A stretch of DNA of 64,000 nt from Bacillus niameyensis. Its GTDB lineage: Bacteria; Bacillota; Bacilli; Bacillales; Bacillaceae_C. The stretch is taken from positions 2,662,098 to 2,726,097 of the forward strand of contig NZ_LN831197.1 of NCBI RefSeq assembly GCF_001375535.1, given 5' to 3'. The notes under the pieces are model-generated. The model searched no databases. It was not told the DNA's origin and saw only the letters and a list, made by a program, of their open reading frames with translations. This document shows, in pieces, positions 35,756-44,451 of the stretch. A program made the position numbers and the translations under genes. The first letter of the stretch is position 1, and the number at the start of each line of letters is the position of its first letter.

Positions 35756-36502
35756 TTATTGTTGCGTTAAAATGAACGGTCCATCTTTCGTGATCGCAAT
35801 TGTATGTTCATATTGTGCAGACAACTTTCCATCAACGGTTCGGGCTGTCCAACCGTTTGAGTCCATCTTACTTTCCCATGTACCCACATTAATCATCGGC
35901 TCGATCGTAATGACCATTCCCTCTTTAAGCCGTAATCCTTTACCTGGCAATCCGTAATGAAGAATTTGTGGTGCTTCATGCAAAGTTGGTCCAATACCGT
36001 GACCAGTGAAATCGCGCACAACTGAATATCCAAGCGGTTCTACATACGATTGTATCGCATGTCCGATATCTCCGACCCGATTCCCTATAATCGCCGCCTC
36101 GATCCCTTTGTATAAGGATTTTTCCGTTACTTCAAGTAAATCCTGTGCTTTTTCGGATATTTCTCCTACTGCATATGTCCAAGCTGAATCTGCTAAGGCT
36201 CCATTCAGATTAACGACCATATCAATTGTGACAATATCGCCATTTTGCAGCGGAGTATTCCGTGGAAAACCATGACAGATTTCATCATTAATGGAAGCAC
36301 ATGTGGCATACTTATAGCCTTGATAACCCTTTTGCTCTGGTGTCGCTCCGTTATCCGCTAGAAATTTTTCCACAAATTGATCTATTTCTGAAGTAGTAAT
36401 ACCGGGTTTAATCATTTTGGCAATTTCTTTATGACAGGAAGCGAGTATCTTCCCTGCTTCGTGCATAAGTTTAATCTCTCTCTCTGATTTTACAGTTACC
36501 AT
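35756..36502 (-). CDS. map: Type I methionine aminopeptidase
   Basis: A 248-residue enzyme that removes the N-terminal Met from new proteins. All metal ligands of the pita-bread fold are visible: Asp in VTIDMVVNLNG, Asp in ALADSAWTYAVG, His in TGHGIGPTLHE, Glu in ITIEPMIN and Glu in QYEHTIAI; the substrate His is in CHGFPRN. ATG 36502 has AAGGAAGGTG seven bases upstream and gives the family start MVTVKSEREI; a longer frame to 36535 is less likely. It lies outside the ribosomal protein operon, so it is probably the second, stand-alone copy, as with B. subtilis MapB (inference). Confidence 0.92.
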   Translation of the reverse strand: MVTVKSEREIKLMHEAGKILASCHKEIAKMIKPGITTSEIDQFVEKFLADNGATPEQKGYQGYKYATCASINDEICHGFPRNTPLQNGDIVTIDMVVNLNGALADSAWTYAVGEISEKAQDLLEVTEKSLYKGIEAAIIGNRVGDIGHAIQSYVEPLGYSVVRDFTGHGIGPTLHEAPQILHYGLPGKGLRLKEGMVITIEPMINVGTWESKMDSNGWTARTVDGKLSAQYEHTIAITKDGPFILTQQ

Positions 36503-36618
36503 GGTTTTACACCTTCCTTTTTTACCTGTACCCATTCGTACACTCTCATAAAGATTATTATATTCCTTTTGGCAAAATGATGCGAGTGATGCTCCTTATC
36601 CAATCAATGGTATTATTT

Positions 36619-36951
36619 TCATCGGATGACAACTCCAGTCCCGATCGGTACCCGATTAGCAAGATCTAGTACATCATGATTATACATTCTTATACAACCA
36701 TGTGAGACGCTCTTGCCAATGGATGCGGGATTATTCGTTCCGTGTATGCCATAATGTGGCTTAGATAAACCCATCCACATAACTCCAAAAGGCCCACCTG
36801 GGTTTCGTTGTTTATTAATAATGGTGTAGGAACCGTGTGGCGTTGGAGTGACCATTTTTCCAAGAGCGACAGGATACGTCTTAATTAACTTTGAACCATC
36901 AAAAAGTTTCAGCTGATGCTTTTTAATAGACACATCAATCCACAAAGCCAT
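36619..36951 (-). CDS. L,D-transpeptidase (YkuD domain)
   Basis: A 110-residue protein made almost wholly of a YkuD catalytic domain. The active-site signature is present: [20 protein letters not shown], with His and Cys of the HXX14-17[ST]HGChN motif. It lacks both a LysM domain and a clear signal peptide, which is odd for an enzyme of wall cross-linking. Some Bacillus spore-associated YkuD proteins are also this short. ATG 36951 (GGGAG nine bases upstream) is preferred over 36960. Confidence 0.88.
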   Translation of the reverse strand: MALWIDVSIKKHQLKLFDGSKLIKTYPVALGKMVTPTPHGSYTIINKQRNPGGPFGVMWMGLSKPHYGIHGTNNPASIGKSVSHGCIRMYNHDVLDLANRVPIGTGVVIR

Positions 36952-37157
36952 TTCCATCATCTCCCTTAGTATCTGGGATTATTGTATGAAATCAATGGTA
37001 ATGAGTTTCGGTTTTCTACAAATCATTGAATTTAAACAAGCTAATAATTTTATGAAAGGTAGTGGGCAATGGTGTTGAACTCCGCCGCTAAAACGAAACT
37101 ATTTTCAGCGATTCACGTATATAAAAGCAGGATCACTTACCGAGAGCAGGTGTATAT

Positions 37158-37895
37158 ATGGAAACAAACACGATTATCTTAATCATCGTCATGGGATGGG
37201 CATTAGTTATTTATGGTGGAATAACCTACTTAATTGTAAAGAAAAAAGAATACAGCCTCATATCTGGGTTTTTAAACCGACCCAAAGATGAACAAGAATT
37301 TTTAAAAGAAAATGGGTATATCGAGGCACTAGGAAAGGTTTTTAAAATCACCTTTTACTTATTTGCAGCTACATTCCTTCTTGCACTACTTCCAATTCCG
37401 TATGGTTTTGAAATCGGAATCGCCATCTTTTTAATCGTTTTGATGGGTGGCATTATCTGGGTACAGAAATTTGAGGTTCCGAAGAAAAGGAAGAAAATGT
37501 ATTGGATTTCTAGTGTGATTGCGATCGTGACCATCGGGATTGTTGGTGGACTTACAATCGCTGGTTTTACAGACAATGAGATCACAGTGAACCAAAAAGA
37601 ATTAGAAATATCCGGAATGTACGGGATTGAATGGCCCATTGAAGAGATACAATCTGTTGAATTATTAGATGCATTACCAAAGGTCATCACAAAATCGAAT
37701 GGATTTGCAGCAGGAAATCAACTAAAAGGGCGCTTTCGATTGGAGGACCCATATGGAAGCGGCTTGCTATTTGTGAAAGGACAAACTGGACCTTTCCTAT
37801 ATGTGGCAACTGATTCGGATTTTCTTATATTAAATCGTGATGATACTCAAGATGTTCAAAGGCTGTATGAATCTATCCTTAAAAACTTAAAGTAA
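37158..37895 (+). CDS. Membrane protein, DUF3784-like with PH-like tail
   Basis: A 245-residue protein. The first membrane segment (3-26) is followed by KKEYSLISGFLNRPKDEQEFLKENGYIEALGK, a pattern of DUF3784 proteins, then two more segments (about 65-103) and a fourth (118-137). The C-terminal 100 residues (NEITVNQKELEISGMYGIEW onward) look like a small bacterial PH-type domain facing the cytoplasm. No function is known. ATG 37158 with GCAGGTG upstream. It converges with the LD-carboxypeptidase gene. Confidence 0.75.
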   Translation: METNTIILIIVMGWALVIYGGITYLIVKKKEYSLISGFLNRPKDEQEFLKENGYIEALGKVFKITFYLFAATFLLALLPIPYGFEIGIAIFLIVLMGGIIWVQKFEVPKKRKKMYWISSVIAIVTIGIVGGLTIAGFTDNEITVNQKELEISGMYGIEWPIEEIQSVELLDALPKVITKSNGFAAGNQLKGRFRLEDPYGSGLLFVKGQTGPFLYVATDSDFLILNRDDTQDVQRLYESILKNLK

Positions 37896-37902
37896 TTAGA
37901 AG

Positions 37903-37932
37903 ACTGACCTTCTAGCACAAGGTCAGTTTCCT
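37903..37932. terminator. Terminator between convergent genes
   Basis: ACTGACCT (37903-37910) and AGGTCAGT (37920-37927) followed by TTCCTT. Confidence 0.75.
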
Positions 37933-37936
37933 TATG

Positions 37937-38809
37937 CTATGTAAAAGACAAATCTAACCCAATCGGCAAACAATGAGCATCAGCACCGTGTCCAAGTTTA
38001 TTCGTTATAGCAACAGGGATCCTAAATTCATCTGTAATTTTTAATACAAGTTCTTCAATGGTTGGACGATAACTTTGAGCGGTCATTTCTGAAAATGTCC
38101 CTAATAAAATACCGTTGCATTGTTGCAAATAGCCAATTTGTTGTAACTGTGAAAGCAAAGAAGCCATTCTGCTTGCTCCACCACCTAAACTTTCTAAAAA
38201 TAAAATTTTGTTTGTTGGATCAGGCATGTATGAAGTTCCGGCAAGCTTCAAAAAACATCGTATATTTCCTCCAACAATAGTCCCCTTCATACCATGACCG
38301 CGTAACCACGAATAGTTAAAAGTTAAAAAGTTTCTGTCAGCTTGCTGATCGTTCATAAACAGTTCATGAAATAACTTACGTTGTTCAGAAAAATATCTGC
38401 CAGTAAGATTAGCAATTTGATAATGTAGTGTCGCGACATGAGACCGAGCATAAATGGCGTTTAAAATGACAGATAGATCACTAATCCCAACAAAAGATTT
38501 AGGATTTTTACTTATTGCATCATAATCTAAATACGGTAAAACTTGATTAGCGGAGTCTCCACCTGAAATGTCAAAAATCATCTTAACTTCTTCATCCACA
38601 AACATTTTCATCAGCTCAGCTGCTCGTTCTTTTGGCTCCCCGCTAAACGGTGTATTCTCTCTCTGAAAAATGGTTTCAGCCAGCTTTACTTTTAAATCCA
38701 ATTTCTCCAAAACGTCTTTAATACTTGGAACGATCTGATTATCCATTTTTCGACCATCGGAACAGGAAATCAGTCCTACCGTATCTCTTGAGCAAAGTTG
38801 AAAAACCAA
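37937..38809 (-). CDS. LD-carboxypeptidase, peptidase family S66 (MccF-like)
   Basis: A 290-residue serine peptidase of the S66 family, which includes LdcA (murein tetrapeptide recycling) and MccF (microcin C7 self-immunity). The nucleophile Ser is in FVGISDLSVIL, the Glu in LFLESLGGG and the His in GHGADAHCLPIG; MIFDISGGDSANQVLPYLDY is the usual strand before the active site. The start is TTG at 38809 with GGGGG eight bases upstream. It lies 18 bases after an ATPase-like gene and is probably in the same transcript. Length and the SGG-D-N pattern look closer to MccF than to LdcA. Confidence 0.87.
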   Translation of the reverse strand: MVFQLCSRDTVGLISCSDGRKMDNQIVPSIKDVLEKLDLKVKLAETIFQRENTPFSGEPKERAAELMKMFVDEEVKMIFDISGGDSANQVLPYLDYDAISKNPKSFVGISDLSVILNAIYARSHVATLHYQIANLTGRYFSEQRKLFHELFMNDQQADRNFLTFNYSWLRGHGMKGTIVGGNIRCFLKLAGTSYMPDPTNKILFLESLGGGASRMASLLSQLQQIGYLQQCNGILLGTFSEMTAQSYRPTIEELVLKITDEFRIPVAITNKLGHGADAHCLPIGLDLSFT

Positions 38810-38827
38810 AGTTGTGTCCCCCTTTCC

Positions 38828-39385
38828 TTACAGTCGAAACTCTTTTTTAATCATTCGAGCAACTTCCCCAGCGGTCAAATTCGTATTATTTATTCTAAGG
38901 TAGTCCTCCTTTGTAATTTCGCCTTCCAACGAATTCAACCTATGATTGTTCATAGTAGTTAACAAATCCTGCTCCGACCAATCAATGTTTCTCTTCGTCG
39001 GTTTATGCTCGAGCCGATTCGCACCTTTGTTTCGTTGAAGCCTCTCATCAACATCTGCCTCAAGTTCCACAAAATAAACGGTCCCACCATTTGACTCAAA
39101 TAAGGTACAGACTTTATCGACATATTCCCAATCCGCTTTTTGATCAAAAGCCCATACATAAGTGAAAATTAAGCCATACAAATCACTCTGAGCTGCAGCT
39201 TTAAAAACTTCCTCTCGAATAACATTCGATAATTTCCTACCCACTGCTCCAAAACCGAAGATCGGACTCACTAGTTCAATCGACATGTGATTATGAAACA
39301 ACTTTAGCTCCGTTATTTTTGCTAATTCTTGTCCAATAGTCATTTTCCCAACGGCCTGTGGACCAAAAATGAGTATGAATTTCAT
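38828..39385 (-). CDS. P-loop kinase-like ATPase
   Basis: A 185-residue protein with the P-loop FGPQAVGKMTIGQELA near the N-terminus (Gly-x4-Gly-Lys-Met, as in small-molecule kinase-like AAA_33 proteins), a DQK acidic segment and ELEADVDERLQRN (lid region with Arg). Such proteins are often filed as AAA-family ATPases or small kinases of unknown substrate. It is the first of a two-gene unit with the LD-carboxypeptidase. ATG 39385 has AAGGAATG upstream. No role can be named. Confidence 0.8.
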   Translation of the reverse strand: MKFILIFGPQAVGKMTIGQELAKITELKLFHNHMSIELVSPIFGFGAVGRKLSNVIREEVFKAAAQSDLYGLIFTYVWAFDQKADWEYVDKVCTLFESNGGTVYFVELEADVDERLQRNKGANRLEHKPTKRNIDWSEQDLLTTMNNHRLNSLEGEITKEDYLRINNTNLTAGEVARMIKKEFRL

Positions 39386-39490
39386 AAAAAAGTTTCATTC
39401 CTTTCGTCGCTCTCAATGCCCCAAAGATTAATGAAAGTGAATCTCCCCTATTTAGATGCGCAGATGACTATAAGACTACGGGAGGTGAGT

Positions 39491-39577
39491 ATGTCGTTTG
39501 CTATCTTCAATGGATGCGAATTTCTAAGGGATGTGCTTATGCCCCCAAAGCTTACGTACATAGATGTTTTTCAGTAA
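39491..39577 (+). CDS. Possible short ORF, 28 residues
   Basis: An ATG seven bases after a strong GGAGGTGAG ribosome site opens a 28-codon frame ending in VFQ. The peptide has no recognisable motif. The strong ribosome site is the only reason to list it; it could be a remnant of a lost gene. Confidence 0.25.
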   Translation: MSFAIFNGCEFLRDVLMPPKLTYIDVFQ

Positions 39578-39634
39578 AACCAATTCTTCGTAATTTCCTT
39601 TGCACATCCTATTATAAACAAGGCGCATTTTATC

Positions 39635-39994
39635 TTAAAAATCACATTCACAAATCATTAAAATATTTCCATCTGGATCTTTGAAATTAAAAAAATGGTT
39701 GTTCTCAATTTCTGTAATCACTTTAACACCTTTATTACTCATAAAATCAAATGCCTCTTCAATATTTTTTGTATTTAAGTGGAACGCTGGGGTTCTAAAG
39801 ATTTTATCCTTTGAATAAATCTTGCTATCTAACACAATTCCTGTACCTTCCATAGGAATAACATAAAGATGCCCAAACTGGATTTTACCCTCTGCCTTCA
39901 AGCCTAAAATATCGCAGTACCAATCTCTCGCTTTCTCTATGTCGCTTACTGGGATAAACACTGTTCCAATTTGTTTTAAAATAGGGTTCTCCAT
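39635..39994 (-). CDS. VOC-family (glyoxalase-like) protein
   Basis: A 119-residue vicinal-oxygen-chelate protein: IGTVFIPVSDIEKARDWYCDILGL at the N-terminus and FFNFKDPDGNILMICE at the C-terminus, with the Glu/His ligands partly visible. Such proteins bind metals and act as lyases, dioxygenases or antibiotic-binding proteins; the substrate is unknown. ATG 39994 has AAAGGA 11 bases upstream; the longer frame to 40027 lacks a site. Single gene. Confidence 0.85.
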   Translation of the reverse strand: MENPILKQIGTVFIPVSDIEKARDWYCDILGLKAEGKIQFGHLYVIPMEGTGIVLDSKIYSKDKIFRTPAFHLNTKNIEEAFDFMSNKGVKVITEIENNHFFNFKDPDGNILMICECDF

Positions 39995-40486
39995 AAAAGT
40001 ATCAATCCTTTCGCTGGCATAATGCACGAAAATTTAACCTACTCCCCTTCTACGGTGAAAGCTGTTATAATGATTGGGATAAAGTACAGAGAAGTATGTT
40101 ATGGATTCTGACTGTAGCTAAACAAATGTGCCATTGCTATCTTCAAGTACAAATAAGTGTGATATCATGCATGCAAACTAATATTCGAGTAAATATTCCC
40201 CTTTTTTTGACACGGCAAACATTCAATATCTGCTTGTTTACAAGGGAAAGAGTTTATGCTAAGGAGTTTGATATTTCCGATAAAATTCATTTTTCCAAGT
40301 CCGCATTTAATGAGCAAAACGCAGCTCAACACTTCCTCCTACCATCCTTTAATGATTCTATTCAACTATTTTGAATTCCTTCAACAAAAACTACCTTTCT
40401 ATGTTTATACTAAAATCTAAAGGAAAAATGAACCTTTTCCATACATAAAGCGAATATCTATTAGAGGGGAAAGGAGGCCCATCATA
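39995..40486. other. Intergenic region before the ECF sigma operon
   Basis: About 490 bases. Frames here (for example plus 40096-40374) have no ribosome site and unlikely composition. The only signal I see is an ECF-type promoter at 40429-40456, listed separately. Confidence 0.5.
40429..40456 (+). promoter_or_regulatory. Candidate ECF-type autoregulated promoter
   Basis: TGAACC (40429-40434) and CGAATA (40451-40456) are 16 bases apart, the spacing and core (AAC / CG) of extracytoplasmic-function sigma promoters. It is 31 bases from the sigma gene's start and points to self-activation. Confidence 0.6.
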
Positions 40487-41059
40487 GTGGAAGAGCAACT
40501 TAAACAGTGGATTTCAGAAATCTGTGCAGGGAACGAGGATTCATTCCAACGTTTATATGATGCAACAAGCGCAGATGTTTATCGCACTGTCCGTTACCTC
40601 CTCATTAATCAACAAGATGTAGAAGATGTCGTAAGCGAGGTCTATATGGCTCTGTGGAAATCGATTGATCAATTTGATCAAGAACGGACTTTTCGTTTTT
40701 GGTTACATGGTCTAATTTTACGAAAAACACAGGATTGGCGTCGAAAATCGTGGAGGCGACTTCGAATTATCGAACGAAGAAAAGCATTTCCACAGGAAGA
40801 TTCCTATTATGACCAGGACGAGATTTTACGAAAGGAATCGGCGAATGAATTATTTCAACTATTAAATTCCCTATCCGTAAAACATCGGGAAGTAGTTGTT
40901 ATGAGATTTTTTCATGACTATTCTTTAGAAGAAATCTCCAACCTTTTACATATACCCGTGGGAACCGTTAAGTCTCGACTACATACTGCCCTAAAAAAGT
41001 TGAAGAGGGAAATAGAAGGAGAACAAATATTAGAGGTAGGTGGAAACCATGGATTTTGA
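40487..41059 (+). CDS. ECF-type RNA polymerase sigma factor
   Basis: A 190-residue sigma-70 family factor with only regions 2 and 4. Region 2 is DSFQRLYDATSADVYRTVRYLL followed by VEDVVSEVYMALWKSIDQFD; region 4 is LSVKHREVVVMRFFHDYSLEEIS with HTH IPVGTVKSRLHTALKKLK. It directs RNA polymerase to stress or envelope promoters. The start is GTG at 40487 with GGAAAGGAGG nine bases upstream. It overlaps the anti-sigma gene by 11 bases and is probably auto-activated from an ECF-like promoter upstream. Targets likely include the LCP and LysM genes downstream. Confidence 0.92.
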   Translation: MEEQLKQWISEICAGNEDSFQRLYDATSADVYRTVRYLLINQQDVEDVVSEVYMALWKSIDQFDQERTFRFWLHGLILRKTQDWRRKSWRRLRIIERRKAFPQEDSYYDQDEILRKESANELFQLLNSLSVKHREVVVMRFFHDYSLEEISNLLHIPVGTVKSRLHTALKKLKREIEGEQILEVGGNHGF

Positions 41060-41981
41060 AAAATGGCTGCGAAATGAATTAAAAGGAAATGCCGAATCTA
41101 TGAATCCACCCGACCATCTTAGACAAAAAATCACCAGCTCCATAAAAAATAGTAAATCGCGATCTTCCAAAATAAAAAAGACGATCATTGCAGCTTTAGC
41201 AGCCTTTATCTTAATCCCAATTGGGGCTTTCGCTCAAAATACAGTTATCCCCTCTCTAGTTGAAAAGACGATTGGGACACCCGAAGAAGCAAGTCTAAAT
41301 TGGAATATCTCCTCGGAAGGATACAAACAGCGTATTCAAGAAATGGCAGTTGCGGAGAAATATTTGACGAAGGAAGAGTTAGAGGACTACGTAGATTCCA
41401 AGAGGCAACTAATTGAAATCGGTAAAAAAGCAACGAAAAGAAACAATCCTATCCCCTTTGATTTAGAACGTTTGAATCAGGAGGATTATGCTAAATACCA
41501 AAAGCTTGAAAAAAGGGTATCCAAATATGAGACAAAGTTTTTAGCACCTTTTAATTATACAAAAGAAGAGGCTGAAGAAATCATGGGGTATCCTATTCGC
41601 TACCCAACTTATATACCGGATGGCTTCTATTTTGAACAAGAAGAAGTGGAACCGGAAATTACCTTAACCCATCCAAAGCCAATTGTAGGAATAAATTATA
41701 GAAATGGAGAGTTTGGGTTTACGATCTATCAATCGGAACAAATAACTGGAAGCAGAGATCCTTTTGAAATAAGATTTGATGCTGTTGAAACTTATCAACT
41801 ACAAGGAAATACGATTTATTTCGGGGAATACAGCGATAGTAATGTCAAAGGAATGAAAATGTTGATCGCGGCAACAGAAAGAAAACCTGCTCGGCAAATT
41901 GTCATAATTGACGATATCCTTCCTCAAGATGAATTGGAAAAAGTATTACTTTCTATATTGGAAACAGAGGAGAAATTATAA
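41049..41981 (+). CDS. Membrane anti-sigma factor, cognate to the ECF sigma
   Basis: A 310-residue protein with a short cytoplasmic N-terminus (about 1-45, MDFEKWLRNELKGNAESMNPP and PDHLRQKI), one membrane helix (about 45-64, TIIAALAAFILIPIGAFA) and a long extracellular part. Extracellular motifs EEAEEIMGYPIRYPTYIPDGF recall DUF4367-type sensor domains. The layout is that of an anti-sigma factor that holds the sigma protein at the membrane. Start at ATG 41049, AGGTGG five bases upstream. Gene overlap with both neighbours (11 bases with sigma, TAATG with LCP) implies coupled translation. Confidence 0.85.
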   Translation: MDFEKWLRNELKGNAESMNPPDHLRQKITSSIKNSKSRSSKIKKTIIAALAAFILIPIGAFAQNTVIPSLVEKTIGTPEEASLNWNISSEGYKQRIQEMAVAEKYLTKEELEDYVDSKRQLIEIGKKATKRNNPIPFDLERLNQEDYAKYQKLEKRVSKYETKFLAPFNYTKEEAEEIMGYPIRYPTYIPDGFYFEQEEVEPEITLTHPKPIVGINYRNGEFGFTIYQSEQITGSRDPFEIRFDAVETYQLQGNTIYFGEYSDSNVKGMKMLIAATERKPARQIVIIDDILPQDELEKVLLSILETEEKL

Positions 41982-42916
41982 TGAGGACGAATAAAAAAAG
42001 GAAAAAAGCCCTTTGGATTAGTGCCAGTATTTTACTAGTCCTACTAATAGGTATCGGGGCTTACGGTATAAAGCTATATCTTTCAGTTCACAACGCTCTT
42101 AACACAATGCAACAACCAATTGAAAAATCTGAGAAACGAGAAAATGAGATATCTATTCAAAAAAGAGACCCCTTTTCTGTTGTACTTTTAGGAATAGATG
42201 AGAGAGAACATGACGTTGGAAGAACAGATACAATCATTGTAGCAACTGTCAATCCCGAACAAAATACGATTAAGATGTTAAGTATCCCTCGGGATACACG
42301 AACAGAAATCGTGGGCAATGGGACGATTGAAAAAATTAACCATGCCTATGTACGTGGTGGAACCCAGATGTCGATTGCAACAATAGAACATTTCTTAGAT
42401 ATCCCTATTGACTACTACGTTCAAGTAAACTTGGAAGGTTTCCAAGGAATTATCGATGCCTTTGGTGGAGTCACTGTAGAAAATGATATGGATTTAACTT
42501 ACAAGAAGTATCACTTTCCTGAGGGTAATATTACATTAAACGGGAAGGAAGCCCTTATTTTCTCTCGAATTCGTAAAGAAGATCCACGTGGAGATTTCGG
42601 AAGGCAAATAAGGCAAAAACAAATTATCCAAGCGATTCTGAATGAAGGAACAAAGCTTTCCTCTTTCTTGAAATATGATACTGTCCTCGCTAATTTAGGA
42701 GATAGTGTAAAAACGAATATTTCATTGAAGGAAATGATCAGCCTCCAACAACAATACAGTGGAATCGAAAAGAATATTGAGCAATTTCAATTTGAAAAAT
42801 TTAACGGTGGTTATATTGGCGAATATTGGTACTTCTTTCCGGATGAAGAAGAAGTAGAAAAATATCAAGCGATGTTCAAAGAGCATTTGCAATTAGATAA
42901 GCATGTTTCAAAATGA
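41981..42916 (+). CDS. LytR-CpsA-Psr (LCP) family wall-polymer ligase
   Basis: A 311-residue membrane protein with an N-terminal anchor (about 10-32) and an extracellular LCP domain: VVLLGIDER, GRTDTIIVATVNP, LSIPRDTRTEI, KINHAYVRGG and the ALIFSRIRKEDPRGDFGRQ(I)RQKQII block with the arginines that bind the lipid diphosphate. LCP enzymes move teichoic acid or similar polymers from lipid carrier to peptidoglycan. The ATG overlaps the anti-sigma stop (TAATG). Placement behind an ECF sigma suggests induction by wall stress. Confidence 0.92.
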   Translation: MRTNKKRKKALWISASILLVLLIGIGAYGIKLYLSVHNALNTMQQPIEKSEKRENEISIQKRDPFSVVLLGIDEREHDVGRTDTIIVATVNPEQNTIKMLSIPRDTRTEIVGNGTIEKINHAYVRGGTQMSIATIEHFLDIPIDYYVQVNLEGFQGIIDAFGGVTVENDMDLTYKKYHFPEGNITLNGKEALIFSRIRKEDPRGDFGRQIRQKQIIQAILNEGTKLSSFLKYDTVLANLGDSVKTNISLKEMISLQQQYSGIEKNIEQFQFEKFNGGYIGEYWYFFPDEEEVEKYQAMFKEHLQLDKHVSK

Positions 42917-42963
42917 GTTTTTTCGTGCTATGGTGAAAGCAAAGCTTTAAAGGAGAGTAGAAA

Positions 42964-43689
42964 TTGAAGAAGTACAACATGATAATTAGAATTTGTTTAA
43001 TTGCATTTTTATTATTATCCTTGTCTGCTTGTAAAAGTCCTGCTGAGGAATCTAGCAAAATAACGAATGATTCTCCCCAGCAAGAAGACAACGAGCAACT
43101 AGATGAGGTAAATGAGGATGCACCAGAAGAGCAGTCCGAAGATGACTCTTCAGATAAGGATGATTCTCCAGCTCCAAGCAAAGAGAAGATAGAAAATAAT
43201 AACACATATGTGATAAAGCCAACCGATACGTTATATAGTATTGCGAAGAAATTTGGAATCACGCAAGCAAACCTTGAAGCTTGGAATCATCTTAGTGATC
43301 CTAATAAAATTCAAGTCGGCCAAACATTATATATAAAAGAGCCTGAGAATTTTCAGGCTACTAGCGAACCAGAAAACGCTCCTGACCCTGCTGCTAAAAA
43401 TGAAAACAACCAGAATGCGGACGAAGTTAAAGCAAATTCAGAATCTGAATCTAAAGGAAAACAAGTAATTTTTAGTGGTGCCGATGCCGTTAACCACTTA
43501 AGATCTCAGTTAAAGATGGAAGATAATGAAGAAATAGATTTTAGTGATATGGGCGGAGAATTAACGACCGATGAAACTGGATCTTATTATTCGGTGCAAT
43601 TAACTGATCTCACCTTAGTAAAAAGTGATGGGTCAGGAACTGTAGGTATTTATAAGGTTTATTTGGATGGTGTTTACACACTGCAATAA
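42964..43689 (+). CDS. LysM-domain lipoprotein
   Basis: A 241-residue lipoprotein: the signal ends in the lipobox L-S-A-C (Cys23), followed by a highly acidic Glu/Asp/Ser linker to about residue 75. One LysM domain (about 79-123, NTYVIKPTDTLYSIAKKFGI, QANLEAWNHL, KIQVGQTLYIK) binds glycan strands. A second acidic/polar linker leads to a C-terminal domain of about 85 residues (VIFSGADAVNHLRSQLKMED onward) that I do not recognise. The TTG start has AAAGGAGAG seven bases upstream. It is 47 bases after the LCP gene and probably in the same operon. Confidence 0.87.
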   Translation: MKKYNMIIRICLIAFLLLSLSACKSPAEESSKITNDSPQQEDNEQLDEVNEDAPEEQSEDDSSDKDDSPAPSKEKIENNNTYVIKPTDTLYSIAKKFGITQANLEAWNHLSDPNKIQVGQTLYIKEPENFQATSEPENAPDPAAKNENNQNADEVKANSESESKGKQVIFSGADAVNHLRSQLKMEDNEEIDFSDMGGELTTDETGSYYSVQLTDLTLVKSDGSGTVGIYKVYLDGVYTLQ

Positions 43690-43695
43690 TTGCCA

Positions 43696-43738
43696 TTAAT
43701 CAAACGTTTGATTAACTTCTTGTTAAACAAACGTTTGA
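43696..43738. repeat. Paired CAAACGTTTG palindromes forming one large hairpin
   Basis: TTAATCAAACGTTTGATTAA (43696-43715) is a perfect 20-base palindrome. A second CAAACGTTTG lies at 43728-43737, 27 bases on. Together CAAACGTTTGATTAAC (43701-43716) and GTTAAACAAACGTTTG (43722-43737) form a 16-bp stem with one mismatch and a 5-base loop. It sits between the convergent LysM and response regulator genes. It may be a terminator without T-run, or a repressor operator pair. Confidence 0.7.
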
Positions 43739-43764
43739 CTTCTGATTCGGATAATAAAAAATTA

Positions 43765-44451
43765 CTAGTCTATAAATCGATACCCTACCCCCCAGATCGT
43801 TTCGATATATTTTGGACCAGAGGGGTTCTTTTCGATTTTCTCTCTAATTTTTCGGATATGCACTGTTACGGTAGTCAAATCCCCCATCGAATCTAAACCC
43901 CAAATTCGTTCAAATAAATCATCTTTGCTAAAAACTCTATTCGGATTAGTTGCTAGAAAAAACAACAGATCAAACTCCTTAGCCGTCAATATTTTCTCTT
44001 CGCCGTTCACGAGAACACGTCGTGAATCTCGTTCAATCATTAGTTCTTTAATCCGAATTTCATCAGGATCTTTGTAGCGACTGACTAACCGCTCATATCT
44101 TGCTAAATGAGCCTTCACCCTTGCCACAAGCTCACTAGGATTAAATGGTTTTACAATATAATCATCTGCTCCACGGTCAAACCCGCGAATTTTATCAATA
44201 TCTTCTTTGCGAGCCGTTACCATTAAAATTGGAATGTCAAGCGTCTCCCTCAATTGTTTACATAATTCAAAACCGTCTATCCCGGGAAGCATTAAATCTA
44301 ACAAGATTAGATCATATCGCTTCGTCTTAGCCTTTTGAAGTCCTTCTTGACTAGTTAAGGCAATATCACTAGCCAGACCATTCACTTCTAAGTAATCTCT
44401 TTCTAACTCTGCTATACTAACTTCGTCCTCAATGATCAAGATTGTTTTCAC
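43765..44451 (-). CDS. Two-component response regulator, OmpR family
   Basis: A 228-residue regulator. The receiver domain has the acidic IIEDE, the phospho-Asp in LILLDLMLPGIDGFE, the Thr in VTARKED and the Lys in DYIVKPFNP. The winged helix reads TAKEFDLLFFLATNPNRVFSKDDL and ends WGVGYRF. The GTG at 44451 has GAAGGTGA seven bases upstream and overlaps the histidine kinase stop (GTGA), so the two are coupled. The longer frame to 44514 lies inside the kinase gene. It is last in a four-gene operon. Targets unknown. Confidence 0.92.
   Translation of the reverse strand: MKTILIIEDEVSIAELERDYLEVNGLASDIALTSQEGLQKAKTKRYDLILLDLMLPGIDGFELCKQLRETLDIPILMVTARKEDIDKIRGFDRGADDYIVKPFNPSELVARVKAHLARYERLVSRYKDPDEIRIKELMIERDSRRVLVNGEEKILTAKEFDLLFFLATNPNRVFSKDDLFERIWGLDSMGDLTTVTVHIRKIREKIEKNPSGPKYIETIWGVGYRFID

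Noticed and set aside
40096..40374. 92-residue frame before the ECF sigma gene
   Set aside because: No ribosome site, unusual Cys/Ile/Phe-rich composition, and it is not conserved-looking; treated as intergenic.
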